Source: Cycas panzhihuaensis
Lineage: Eukaryota > Cycadophyta
DNA length: 64,000 bases
NCBI GenBank assembly: GCA_023213395.1
Contig: CM041465.1
Coordinates: 232,135,741-232,199,740 of the forward strand
Direction: 5' to 3'
The notes beneath the pieces are model-generated. The model searched no databases, was not told where the DNA came from, and worked only from the letters and a program-made list of their open reading frames with translations. The position numbers and the translations under genes are program-made. Positions 36,061 through 45,993 of the stretch are shown here, in pieces. Position 1 is the stretch's first letter, and every line of letters begins with the position of its first letter.

Positions 36061-36471
36061 TCAAAGTAATAGAAAATGAAAAGAACAAGGAATTGCCAAA
36101 CACGGGATAATGCGGGAACACGAGGAAGAAAGTCGATCGGGGATTACTTGAGAAAATCAAGAAGAGAACGAGCGGAAGAAGGACAAGCCGACTCATCATC
36201 AACAACGAGACCGAGGAGACAACCTCGAAAAGGAAGGGCCATCATCAATCGATCGGAGGATATTCCACAAAAGCAAAAAAGCGCCAAAATGGTATATCAA
36301 AAGCTGAAGAAGGAAATGTATTGGAACAAAAAACTCGAGGACAAAGGTCAAGAGCCCTCCTAAGCTCGGTTGAACCACAAAGTTTCGTGAAGCAAAGGAT
36401 CATCCGAGAATGGAGAGAAGCAATGGACACCTAAATAAATTCAATCAAGAAAAATCAAGCGTGGGAATTAG
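36061..36471 (+). pseudogene. Copia integrase-RT linker
   Basis: Charged, Arg/Lys/Glu-rich frame (36076-36363) leading to an RRPRW-like copia linker and EAMDT, where the last residue precedes a stop near 36433. Base composition is unusually CG-containing for this window. Confidence 0.6.
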
Positions 36472-37194
36472 TTGAACTTCACGCTAATAAATCTTCAGAA
36501 GCGCAAATGGGTTTACAAAACAAAGAAAGGAGTTGATGGCCAAGTTGAAAAGCACAAGGCAAGATTAGTTGCAAAAGGATATACTCAAACTGCGGGTATA
36601 GATTATGATGAGACGTTTTCTCCAGTAGCAAAGATGAACACAGTAAGGACAGTAATTGCCTTAGCTGCCGCTCAAGGATGGGGAATCTCTCAGATGGACG
36701 TAAAAAGTGCCTTTTTGAATGGTGAACTGGAAGAAGAAGTTTACATGCAACAACCAGATGGATATGCAGAACAGGGAAAAGAAAATCTAGTCTGCAAATT
36801 GAAAAAGGCCTTGTATGGTCTAAAACAAGCACCACGTGCCTGGTATGCAAAACTGGATCACTTTCTTGAAGAAAATAAGTTTGCTCGGTGTAATTCAGAT
36901 TCAAGTTTATACATAAGGAAAACAAACAACAAGGTAACCATAATTGTTGTTTATGTGGATGATATGCTGCTTACTGGAAATGATGTAGAAGGAATCAAGT
37001 GGATCAAAAGCCAACTTCAACAAAAGTTCGAAATAGCGGATCTAGGATCACTCAATTATTACTTGGGACTAGAAATAGGTCAACACCAAAGTTGTATAAC
37101 CTTGTCCCAGAGTAACTATGTCACACATCTACCTGTTCGATTCGGATGGAAAGCGCAATCCATGCATCACCCCATGGAAACAAGCGTGATCTAA
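36472..37194 (+). pseudogene. Copia reverse transcriptase, mostly intact
   Basis: The cleanest pol segment in the window: 240 uninterrupted codons. [60 protein letters not shown] and [18 protein letters not shown] lead to the active site VVYVDDMLLTGND (about 36945-36985), then IADLGSLNYYLGLEIGQ. It stops at 37192 after a frame change near 37125. RT copies packaged element RNA into DNA. The catalytic YVDD is intact. Confidence 0.93.
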
Positions 37195-37850
37195 CGATGA
37201 GCGGTATGGAAAAGATCTTGATGCTACTGCATGCGGACAAGTGATTGGAAGTCTGATTTACCTAACAGCCACCAGACCCGACATATCCTATTCAGTAGGA
37301 CTAATCTCAAGATATATGCAGAATCCAAAATTGAGACACTGGCAGGCAGCAAAAAGAATTCTGAGATATCTCAAAGGAACAATAGACCTCAAGCTAGTCT
37401 ATTCAAAAGGGCATCCAATCAAAATCACGGGATCTGCGACTCGAGGCAAGGCGACAAGAACAAAGAAAATCCACAAGTGGGTTTTGTTTTTTCTTGGGAA
37501 ATTCAGCAATCTCATGGTGCAGTAAAAAACAAGCCACAGTGGCTCTCTCCTCTACAGAAGCAGAATATAAAGCAGCAACATCGAGAACACTGAAGCCATC
37601 TGGTTAATACAACTGCTGCTTGATTTAAATCAACGGCGAGATAGAAGCAACTTCTCTGAAGTGTGACAATCAAAGTGCCATCAAGTTGACCAAAAATCCA
37701 GTTCTGCATGCAAGAACAAAACATATCGAAGTTCATCATCACTTTATAAGAGAAAAGGTACGAACAAAGAAATAGATTTGGAATCTTGTCCGACATCGTA
37801 ACAAGTTGAGACCTTGACAAAACCTCTTGGAAGGAAAGGCTCGGATATTT
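37195..37850 (+). pseudogene. Copia RNase H with frameshifts
   Basis: IGSLIYLTATRPDISYSVGL and YMQNPKLRHWQAAKRILRYL (37241-37400) are intact. After [13 protein letters not shown] the frame shifts (about 37430-37510, 37570-37640). [20 protein letters not shown] appears near 37665-37720 in another frame. The C-terminal block before the polypurine tract (37886-37894, AAGAGGGGG) is present but broken. Confidence 0.88.
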
Positions 37851-37885
37851 GAGAGATAAGATTGGACTTTCAGAGATAAAACATT

Positions 37886-37894
37886 AAGAGGGGG
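37886..37894 (+). other. Polypurine tract of the young copia
   Basis: AAGAGGGGG directly before the 3' LTR TGTTAAG. Confidence 0.9.
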
Positions 37895-38109
37895 TGTTAA
37901 GATATAATGTTTTATCTAAAGGGGTTCATGTTAAACTAACCCTTAATCACTCTGATGAGATCATGCCACTTGGCAACATCTAAGTGATTGGTTACATAGG
38001 TGGTTGTAACCAACTCCTTATTCATGTATACTTAAATGAATGGAATCTCAATAGAAAGACAATCCTTTTTCCTTTCTCTATTCATCTCTGAATAGTGTCT
38101 GTTTCAACA
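37895..38109 (+). repeat. 3' LTR of the young copia
   Basis: 215 bases, same length and, as far as I can read, same sequence as 33541-33755. Confidence 0.97.
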
Positions 38110-38172
38110 ATAATAATAATTCTTTCTATAAAAAACCAACTTCTTCTTTATTTTTGGAAATGCTACATTTGA

Positions 38173-39019
38173 CTTTTTTCCTTTTTCCTTGATTGCTTGT
38201 AATAGTACTCTTCTATTGTAAATTGAGGTGTTTTAGATTCGCAACAACTGTAGCCTCAGTAGATTCTCAATTTTAAGGTCCTAGTTAGTTCTCTATTCAA
38301 GTTATAACTCATCAAAGGAGGACCCATTGGTATCTCCATTGTTAAATCTGTTTTCAAGTTAATGAGAGAGCAGTTGTGTGGTTTTGGGTTATTTTTTCAT
38401 TATGAATGATTTCACCTGTCTATGAGTTCTAGTTGTTGTCTTGGTACTTCTATGTTGCTTTTGCTCACACACATGGGCAGGGTAGATCAATTCATGGACT
38501 CTTCTTTGCTTGAGACTGATTTCATATTGAGTGCTTGTTGACTGTATCATTTCTTGAGCCTAGTTTGACTTCTATGGAATCGCACATTGGATGTTAGTGG
38601 ACAAGAAGGCACATTCACATGCTCACCTGAAGCAAAATGCAAACTGACTCTAGTTCTCATCCTGTTGGTGGCTCTGCAGTTGTCAATGGAAAATTAATAT
38701 AATGCTATCTGCATGTGTTCCATGTCTTGGTAGGGGATTCAAAGGTCTTAGTGACTTGAATCTATGCTGTTCAGGCTGCCCTTCTTGCTTGTTTTGACAG
38801 GTTTCTGAAGCTTTGTGTGTGACGTATCACTAGTATGACACACTTCTATAGATTGCCTGTCTAGAATGCTGTAAAACAATTAATTGATTATTATTTTTAG
38901 GCTTTAGTTTCTTTTTTTTTAATGCTGATTTCAACATTTAAACGCCATTGCTCACTTCTTTGTATTGATTTTCTTTTTTTTTTTCTGTTGAACTTGTTTT
39001 TTCTGAATTTTTGAATCAG
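38173..39019 (+). other. Probable intron of the pseudouridine synthase gene
   Basis: T-rich sequence without frames, ending in a good acceptor (TTTTTGAATCAG at 39008-39019, preceded by two long T runs). This is what plant introns look like. Confidence 0.5.
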
Positions 39020-39824
39020 GTGCAATGTTATGATGCAATTACAGGTTCAAATGGAATACATGAGTGCATTAGATATCAATTCCAAGACAATTCAAGAACA
39101 ACATAAACCACAACTAAAATGGGTATTTTCTCTCTTCTATTGCTAGAATACTTGTCAAAGCATGCTGAACTGTTAAGGTTCTTTCAAACAATTTCTTTAG
39201 CTTTTTGAATTAGTTTAACTTTCATGAAGTGATGAACAGGGTTCACTCATAGTTGAGTTTCACAGTACTCACATTTCTTTTTCTAGTTGTTTTCTTGATT
39301 TATGTTCTCCTTATATTCATTTTAAGTTTCATCTCAGATATCAATAAAAGAAATTATGAGGCCGGGGTCCAAACTTTACCTTCCTGTAACGGTCTATGAG
39401 AGTAAAGTATCTAAGAAATACGATCCTATACCAGGGGGAACACTCTATCCAAATGCAGACGAGATAAAATACATAAGACGGCTTGTATTGTACAAGGCAA
39501 ATTCTCAAACTTCCACATCCAGTTGCCTTACCTATAAATTGTGTTTACGTTTACATCTCTGGCTAATTCCATTGGTCAAATATTTCAGGATCCAGCAATT
39601 ATTGTGTTAAATAAGCCTCCTGGGCTACCAGTCAAGGTATGCGTTTATTAGTACATTTGCTTTTGGTTTGAATCACTGGGTCATGATGTCATGTGGTATG
39701 CCATGTTTTAGTTGTGTAATTTACTCCTTTGACATCAATACAGGGCAGCCTAGGCATCTACAATAGTATGGATGCATTGGCAGCTGCAGCATTATCATAC
39801 GATTATACTGAGGGTCCTAAGCTG
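39020..39824 (+). CDS. RNA pseudouridine synthase (RluA family), four internal exons
   Basis: Four exons joined by plausible splice sites: 39020-39122, 39338-39496, 39589-39636 and 39744-39824. The predicted protein contains MRPGSKLYLPVTVYES, IKYIRRLVLYK, then DPAIIVLNKPPGLPVK, then GSLGIYNSMDALAAAALSY and DYTEGPKL. This is the N-terminal part of plant organellar RluA-type enzymes, which isomerise uridine to pseudouridine in RNA; the next exon should start VHRLDRD with the catalytic Asp. Exons 2-4 are multiples of three and keep one frame, and exon 1 (1+102 bases) enters in phase 1. Introns are GT-AG, except the second, which uses GC-AG. The catalytic exon and the 5' end are not found in the window, so the gene is either very long or a fragment. 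Arabidopsis has similar mitochondrial-type family members; I give no symbol. Confidence 0.78.
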
Positions 39825-41321
39825 GTAAGCTTAATCTTCCCAGTAATTTATTCTGTCATACAAATGACATGTCCATGACAGGTTGTTCATCTTCTGCTTC
39901 CTGTGTTAAAGTGTGCATACCTTTTTATCTTCATCGGATATCTATGTTCTCAGTTTGAAGGTGTTTCTAGTTAGAATTGTGACCAAAATTAAGGGGATCA
40001 ATGTGATTTCAAGTCCTGTGATCAGTTGACCTTGAACACATTAATCCATGTAAGGATGGAAGAGCATTACGGGAGCCAAGCTATAAATAGGAATTAGAAA
40101 TGAAAGGGTCCAATTGTTCAATGTGTCATGTTTTGATACCATTTGGATAACCCTGGAAGTTACAGAACCGAGACTTAAGCTATCATCAACAGGAAGCTCT
40201 TTTCAGGGGACACTTGGCATTCTTTTAATATAATTCATGTGCATATTTGCTTACTGTGGAATGCTCTTTCAAGGAGTGTCAAGCAATTGTTTCTTGCAGG
40301 CATGTTTTGGTTATGCACAGCTCTTAAGCCAAAAACCTACTGGCTGGCTAAAGGCAAACTGGTGAGGAGCTGTGCTGACCCTTTCGAGTTTTGGTTAAGA
40401 CCAAAAAGGTGGGAGTTAAACATCATTGTTTGGTTGATGCAGCAGAGCCTTTGAAAATGACGAAATGTCAAACCCTGTTCACACTGAAAAGATTGGTTCC
40501 TTGTAACCTAAAATTGTCATTGGCATTTGATTGATGCGGTGGATCATTCAGAAGCTTTGATATGTCGATGTCCCTTGCCTAGTAGAAAATGAGAGGAGGT
40601 TGCATGTTGACAGGGTCTGCTACTAGCCAGACAGTATGCTGCAACCAATAATGTCAGAGTCCAGGATAGGTTGGTTTAGGGATTAAAGCAATAAGCAAAA
40701 GAATACAAAATCCCACAGAAGACCTCTAGGAGTTCCACTCCTGTCATGAGGATAGTGACTCAAGAAATAAGTAGACAAGCAGCCTAAAAGTCAGTGCAAG
40801 ATGTTTAATGCACAATATAGTAATGTATAAATTTACCCAAGTAGTGCAGAGACCTCTGGACGAATCACTAAACACAGGAACCATTGCCAAAGCAGCCCAA
40901 AATACATAGAAATCTGTGAACAAGGCCATGAAAGACTTGCTTGACACCTTAGAAAGAAGTAGGATAACTTTTAGTCCAAGTTGGTCTCAAATAATGAGGT
41001 TTGCCTCATTTATTACAAGGCCAAAGTCAGTCTTACACCCAAGAAGCCAAACATACAATTGTACAACCAACAATAATCATTAGAGAGCTGTATGGCTATG
41101 ATTGAGGATTTTGGCCTCATTCTGGGGCAGCATTTGGTGAGGGTTTTTTCTCTAGAATGAGGCTTGGGAATTTGGCTGGTAGCAGGAGAGGTTTTTCAGC
41201 CTTGTGGCAATGGCACAAAAGAATTCGAATGGCTATCATACATAAGTGAAATCAGTGAACTAAGTATGCTACATGCCAGGGTGTAGCATCCAAGAACAAG
41301 TCATACAACTGATGCAAGAAC
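39825..41321 (+). other. Probable intron or downstream sequence
   Basis: Starts with a normal donor (GTAAGC at 39825). About 1.5 kb with no recognised frame or repeat. No HRLDRD-type exon was found here. If the gene is intact, this would be the start of a long intron containing the copia element that follows. Confidence 0.4.
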
Positions 41322-41544
41322 TGTTGGAATATTGATAATGCACATTTGTTTTGTCCTAGATGCAAGTGGGTCCCACTCTCACCATCATGACATTTATTAT
41401 AAATACACAACATAGTATATCATATGTAAGATGTTGTAATGATATTTTGTTAATATAATGGAGGTACCTTAAGGGTACCGTTCGATCCTGGAGGAGGTGT
41501 TTGTTTCTGTTTGCGAATATCTTATTGCAGGTCTATTTTCAACA
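41322..41544 (+). repeat. 5' LTR of the gag-only copia
   Basis: Starts TGTTGGAATATTG, ends CTATTTTCAACA. Contains the palindrome GGTACCTTAAGGGTACC near 41463 and TATAAATACAC near 41398 (TATA-like). Confidence 0.95.
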
Positions 41545-41556
41545 TGGTATCAGAGC
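41545..41556 (+). other. Primer-binding site
   Basis: TGGTATCAGAGC immediately after the LTR. Confidence 0.95.
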
Positions 41557-44500
41557 GAGGTTTGTTCGTTGGGAAGATTTGATCTATTGAAGGTTTTCCA
41601 TCGTTGAGGTGTTAGAAGTTGTGCCAATGTTATGTGAGGTGATTTGTTTGCATGTATGCCAATTTATTTGTGGTTATATTGTGGTAAAAGCCTAGTTGCC
41701 GATTAATGTTCTGTTGTGCCCATTTGTTGCCTATTAACATTCAGTTGTTGTTCTGTTCGCGACTCATGTGAGAGGCATACCTGGTCCATTCATTTCATTC
41801 TGTTCAAAAATCCATATCTGTTCAAGTCTGTTTGTCATTGCTTTAGCCCGTTCATATGTCGTCTGTTTGCACTATGGTGTCGTTGTATTGGAGAAAGTCA
41901 TGTTATGCCTTTTTCAGAGATTGCTTTTGGCTAGTGTGAAGATCTCGCCCTACCCACTTGAGTATTTGTGAAGTAACTTACCTTTTCTTTAATCTTTGCA
42001 ACATTATTTTTGCAACTGTCCGTGGTTGAGGTCTCCTGCACCCATTCTATTTCATTTGACCGTTGAGTTCATGATATCTACGATTGTGTAGACCTCTGTT
42101 ACATGGCACCTTCGTAGAGATTTTTCCCTCGCATATCAGTTTGCTCTAATTCTAGGGCCTAGGTTGTACTGTGTTATGCACGCTGAGGATTATATGGCAT
42201 CGGCCTGAGGACTGTGTACTTGATTGATAGTAGCCAACAGCTAGTGTAATACCATCTGTAGCATGGGTGTAAGATGTAGAAACAATTGTCGAAAGTAAGG
42301 ACGCGTTGCAGGTCTTGTAGCCACCTGTGATAGAGAGGACAAATAATTTTTCCGTTGAGCAATCTTAACTACAGCAGAAGGATCAGACCTGACCCACAAT
42401 GGATTTAGTTTCCTGGATACAATTGAAGTACGTGGTGCACTGATTCACCTCAAAGAAGGAACAAAATGGTATGTCGTTGAATATCAGTCCGTGTAATATA
42501 CATTTGCAACAAAATGGTATGCTGTTGAATATCAGTCCCTGTAATATACATTTGCAGCCACTGTTTCATATTGCATTCATGCCGGTTAATATTTTCAAGG
42601 TCGCCCATATATATTGGCGTTGTTTGATATTTATCCTGCAGCTGCCGCCATCTTGAATCACTGCTGTATGATGAATCTGCAATCGTTGATTAAACTCATC
42701 CATGATATTTTGCATTGCCCAAGATGAAGACGATTCAGCTGCCATTGAATATATTCACTTCATATTTGTAATATTCGTCGTGTATCCCCTGTTGATAATA
42801 GTTATGGTGTAATCGCCATTTAATATTAATCATTTCGATTAATGTTTTTGCCATATGTTCGATCGCCCATACGTTTTGATTCAAATTTGTCAAAGTCACC
42901 TGTGTTTACTTCATAGCACAACTGCCATTAACTTCGTCAGCCGCCAATGTATTAAGGGTGCATAGCGTTAACCTACCAAGCCGGGAATATTCGAAGGAAA
43001 CAAAGTTGCCACAGATCCAAGCGATCATTGGTGCAACCTACATGGAGAATAGAGATCAACTGGAAATGTTGCTCAGCTCTGTTAAGGGTTAGAATTTTGG
43101 CTCTGGGCCATTACAGGTGATAACAAAGCATGCAGGATGATATAAAATAGAAAAGTTAATCTTTTTTGTTATTTTCCGTTTTGTCATGTCCGGGGATTAT
43201 TTCCCATGTTCAGACTGCAACTGGCAACTATAGATTACCGCCATCATTGTGTTGTTCGCATGAAGAGTCTAATAATTGCGTCAATGGCATTGTGCTACTG
43301 AGGTGTAGCCTTGGCATGGCAAACCAACTCTCTAGTTATTCAATAACCATGTCCAACATGTAAGGCAGTTAGTCCGCATGCCGTCTCTACAGTTCTGATG
43401 CTCATGCTTTTAAAATTGATTTGATTGTCAACATTTATTGATTTGGATTGTCTATTAGAGTTAATATCGACCGTTGAATATAAAGTGGCTTGTTGGTTTG
43501 TACTTGATTCTCCACCTTTGATGTATGGATGTGATGAGGTATTATGGATAAATTTGATACAGTTTATTTTGGTTGATAAATTAATTATATTTGGTAAGTG
43601 GTGGTTTATCTCAAGTATAAGCGGCATAGATTTATTGATGGCAAACGAGTGATATGATGATGATGGTATGAAGCAATGGTATGCTCCTATTACATGTGAT
43701 TTTATGAGAGTATATGCTGGGCGAGTTGACAATATTGATAAGAAGGCAATGGTTTAAAGCTTTTTGTATGTAATTACATAAGGAAGTTTGTTGAGGCGAT
43801 GTCATGATGAGGTGATATGAGTGTTTTGCACTTTTAATTGGCAACAAAGGGGTGACATTTGGCGTTGACATGGTAATTTCCTGTAAGTTGGGTGATGCTA
43901 CAATATAAGGTGACTGTTTGAGGCTCTCTTGCGTATGTTGAGAGTAGTTTTGTGATGTGAGACGACATTAAGTCATGTTGATATGAATGTATTTGGCACT
44001 CTATTGGTAATTTGAGATGCATGATAGTGATTGTTTAATGGCAATTGAGTACTTTCTTACATGTGTTTTGTTGAGGCGATTATTCATGTGTTTACATGAG
44101 TGAGTTGGGTGACTTAGTACTCCTTGGAATGTGATCTTTATGGACATTTGAACCAATGAGGTGCTTATTACATGGCAAATTAATTTGGAGTTTGAGGGTA
44201 TGACATGGGCAAGATAGGGCAAGAGAAGGGCAGTAAGAAGGCATGTTTGATGGTGTACTTTATTAATTGACTGAATGGGCAAGGCAAAGAAGGATGAGTT
44301 GAGTTGCAGGGAAGCAAGCTTTGTTAAGCGGTATAGATCTTTGCATGATTTATTTGGGTATGGCTTATTCATTAATTGATAATGTAATGGCATGTATGAT
44401 CATTGTGAGATTATAGGCATTGATTTGGTGAAGTGAGTGTTTTAGATTCTATGTGACTGTTTATGAGAAATGGACAAGGTGATGATGTGATGATGAAGTC

Positions 44501-44605
44501 AGTGATGTGAGGGACATGAGACATGAGAAAGTTTGTTGAGATTGATTAAAGGGCATATTACCAATGTTAGGTGAGTTTGTGGATTGAAAAAAGGGGACAC
44601 AATGT
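41557..44605 (+). other. Unexplained 3-kb interior of the gag-only copia
   Basis: No long frame on the plus strand. It contains many short stretches of ordinary base composition and a 48-bp tandem duplication. It may be an extended leader or captured foreign sequence. Minus-strand frames at 43340-43732 and 44001-44393 carry no known motif. Confidence 0.5.
42463..42558 (+). repeat. 48-bp tandem duplication
   Basis: Units 42463-42510 and 42511-42558, beginning AAAATGGTATG, differ at three or four positions. Confidence 0.9.
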
Positions 44606-45289
44606 TTGGAGATGGAATTTACAACCATGGAAGAGAATGATGTGGTTATGTATGTTCATGAAACAAATGAATATTACTTAAGGGATTCGTTTCTTCCGAT
44701 ACCTAAGTGTAATGGAGAAGACTACTTCTTTTGGATGGTTAAAATGAGATGTTTATTCATAGCTAGAGGTTTGTGGAAGATTGTTACTGATGGATATGAT
44801 ATCCCTAAGGATGAAGAAGAAAAGGAAATGCTTGAGAAGAAAGACGAAAAGGCATTCATCATGATTCTTGTTGCATTAAACAAGGTTGATCTTCCTTCCA
44901 AATATTATTTTGTCATTCCTAAGATTCAACGTGCAAGTACTACTAAGGAAGCGTGGGATTTTTTAAAGGAAGTATTTGAACAAACTCCTGAAGAGATACA
45001 ACAAATCATTGAAAAGGCAATTAAGGTCAGTGATGGTTATGGTACATGTACAATGAATGAAGAAAATATCATCAATACTGATGAAACGACATGTCAAGAT
45101 GAAGAATGTATGAGTACTGATGAAATTTCTACTGAATGTAAAGAAACGATGGTTGAATGTATTGATGAGACTACAACTACTGATGAAGACATTGAAAGTG
45201 ATGAATCGATAAAGGTTTATATAGATGACACCATGATTTCAAGAGAAATTGAATATGAATCTGATTGTCCTATAGAAGATGAGTCTTAG
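44606..45289 (+). CDS. Copia gag (UBN2/DUF4219 type), acidic C terminus
   Basis: 227 residues. The N-terminal motif LPIPKCNGEDYFFWMVKMRC matches the copia gag start (normally L-x-G-x-N-Y-x-x-W). Then come FIARGLWKIVTDGYD, EKKDEKAFIMILVALNKVD and TTKEAWDFLKEVFEQTPEE, the standard helices. From about residue 135 the chain becomes strongly acidic and Glu/Asp/Thr/Ser-rich with no zinc knuckle. The stop is TAG at 45287. The same frame continues open to a second TAG at 45482 and then to 45742, so the original protein was longer (about 379 codons). The long open frame in an element with 96%-identical LTRs suggests gag stayed under constraint until recently. Confidence 0.8.
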   Translation: MEMEFTTMEENDVVMYVHETNEYYLRDSFLPIPKCNGEDYFFWMVKMRCLFIARGLWKIVTDGYDIPKDEEEKEMLEKKDEKAFIMILVALNKVDLPSKYYFVIPKIQRASTTKEAWDFLKEVFEQTPEEIQQIIEKAIKVSDGYGTCTMNEENIINTDETTCQDEECMSTDEISTECKETMVECIDETTTTDEDIESDESIKVYIDDTMISREIEYESDCPIEDES

Positions 45290-45742
45290 ATTGATTCAAG
45301 TCTGAATGATATTCCTTCTTCGAGCATTGATTCAAGTTCAAAGAGTATGCTAGTTGATCAAGATTCTGCTCCAAAGGTTGAAGAAATCACTATTGTACAT
45401 GGTGATCAAGAACTTATACAAGATAATGATGACAGGCAAGTTGTGTTTGAAGATGGTTACTTACATGATCTTCATCAAAATTAGACTAGACCAGCCACAA
45501 TGAAGAATCAAGATTTGCACTTGCTAGAGTTGCTACATCAACATCATCACTACAGGATTGAAGACGGAAATCAAGCTGAGAACATCATCCTACAAAGGCA
45601 TCAGTATAGAATTGAAGACAAAATTCAAGATGAAGACATCATTCTACATCAAAGACATCACTACAAGATTGAAGACAAGGATCAAGTTGAAGACATCATC
45701 TTCAAGACATTTTCAAGGACAAGGCGTTGCAAATACAAATGA
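45290..45742 (+). pseudogene. In-frame continuation of gag with short repeats
   Basis: Same frame as the gag above after two TAG codons (45287 and 45482). Residues are Ser/Asp/Glu-rich (DIPSSSIDSSSKSMLVDQ), then three repeats of about 18-19 residues of the form Y-R/K-IED-x-x-Q-x-E-x-I-I-L/F with interspersed His (45551-45705). It ends Arg-rich (TFSRTRRCKYK). The basic, His-rich end could replace the missing zinc knuckle in RNA binding; that is speculation. Confidence 0.6.
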
Positions 45743-45765
45743 CCCAAATGTGCATTAAGGGGGAG

Positions 45766-45988
45766 TGTTGGAATATTGATAATGCACATTTGTTTTGTCC
45801 CACATGCAAGTTGGTCCCACTCTCACCATCATGACATTTATTATAAATACACAGAATAGTGTATCATATGTAAGATGTTGTAATGATATTTTATTAATAT
45901 AATGGAGGTACCTTAAGGGTACCGTTTGATCCTGGAGGAGGTGTTTGTTTCTGTTTGCGAATATCTTATTGTAGGTCTATTTTCAACA
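45766..45988 (+). repeat. 3' LTR of the gag-only copia
   Basis: Same length and ends as the 5' LTR; preceded by the polypurine tract. Confidence 0.95.
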
Positions 45989-45993
45989 AGAAC

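Larger units (their letters stand above)
33541..38109 (+). mobile_element. Young, defective copia element
   Basis: 4569 bases, flanked by ATAAT at 33536-33540 and 38110-38114. Both LTRs are 215 bases and I found no difference between them on reading them side by side, so insertion was recent. Yet the interior is damaged: gag lacks its C-terminal half and zinc knuckles, integrase and RNase H carry frameshifts, and several stops are present. It inserted into the 5' LTR of the 29.6-38.2 kb element. The ATAAT duplication lies in an ATAATAATAAT stretch, so its register is slightly ambiguous. Confidence 0.95.
29636..38167 (-). mobile_element. Large non-autonomous LTR element with relic gag, split by a younger copia
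   Basis: LTRs at 29636-30154 and 33073-33540 plus 38110-38167 flank a 2.9-kb interior with a primer site at one end, a strong purine tract at the other and only decayed gag between. The five bases TTTGA at 29631-29635 and 38168-38172 form a target duplication, which fixes both ends. With no pol at all it must have been mobilised by proteins from another Ty3 element. The copia element 33541-38109 lies inside its 5' LTR and is therefore younger. Without that insert the element is about 4 kb. Confidence 0.9.
41322..45988 (+). mobile_element. Gag-only, non-autonomous copia-type element
   Basis: 4667 bases, bounded by AGAAC at 41317-41321 and 45989-45993, a perfect target duplication. LTRs are 223 bases each with about nine differences (roughly 96% identical). 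It has a canonical primer site and a polypurine tract (AAGGGGGAG, 45757-45765). The only coding region is gag (44606-45742); protease, integrase, RT and RNase H are absent. It must depend on another copia element for movement. About 3 kb of unexplained sequence separates the 5' LTR from gag. Confidence 0.93.

Noticed and set aside
36479-36925. 148-residue minus-strand frame
   Set aside because: Exact antisense of the intact copia RT; shadow frame.
43340-44393. Two 130-residue minus-strand frames inside the gag-only copia
   Set aside because: Ser/His/Ile-rich without motifs and antisense to the element; AT-rich sequence readily leaves such frames open.
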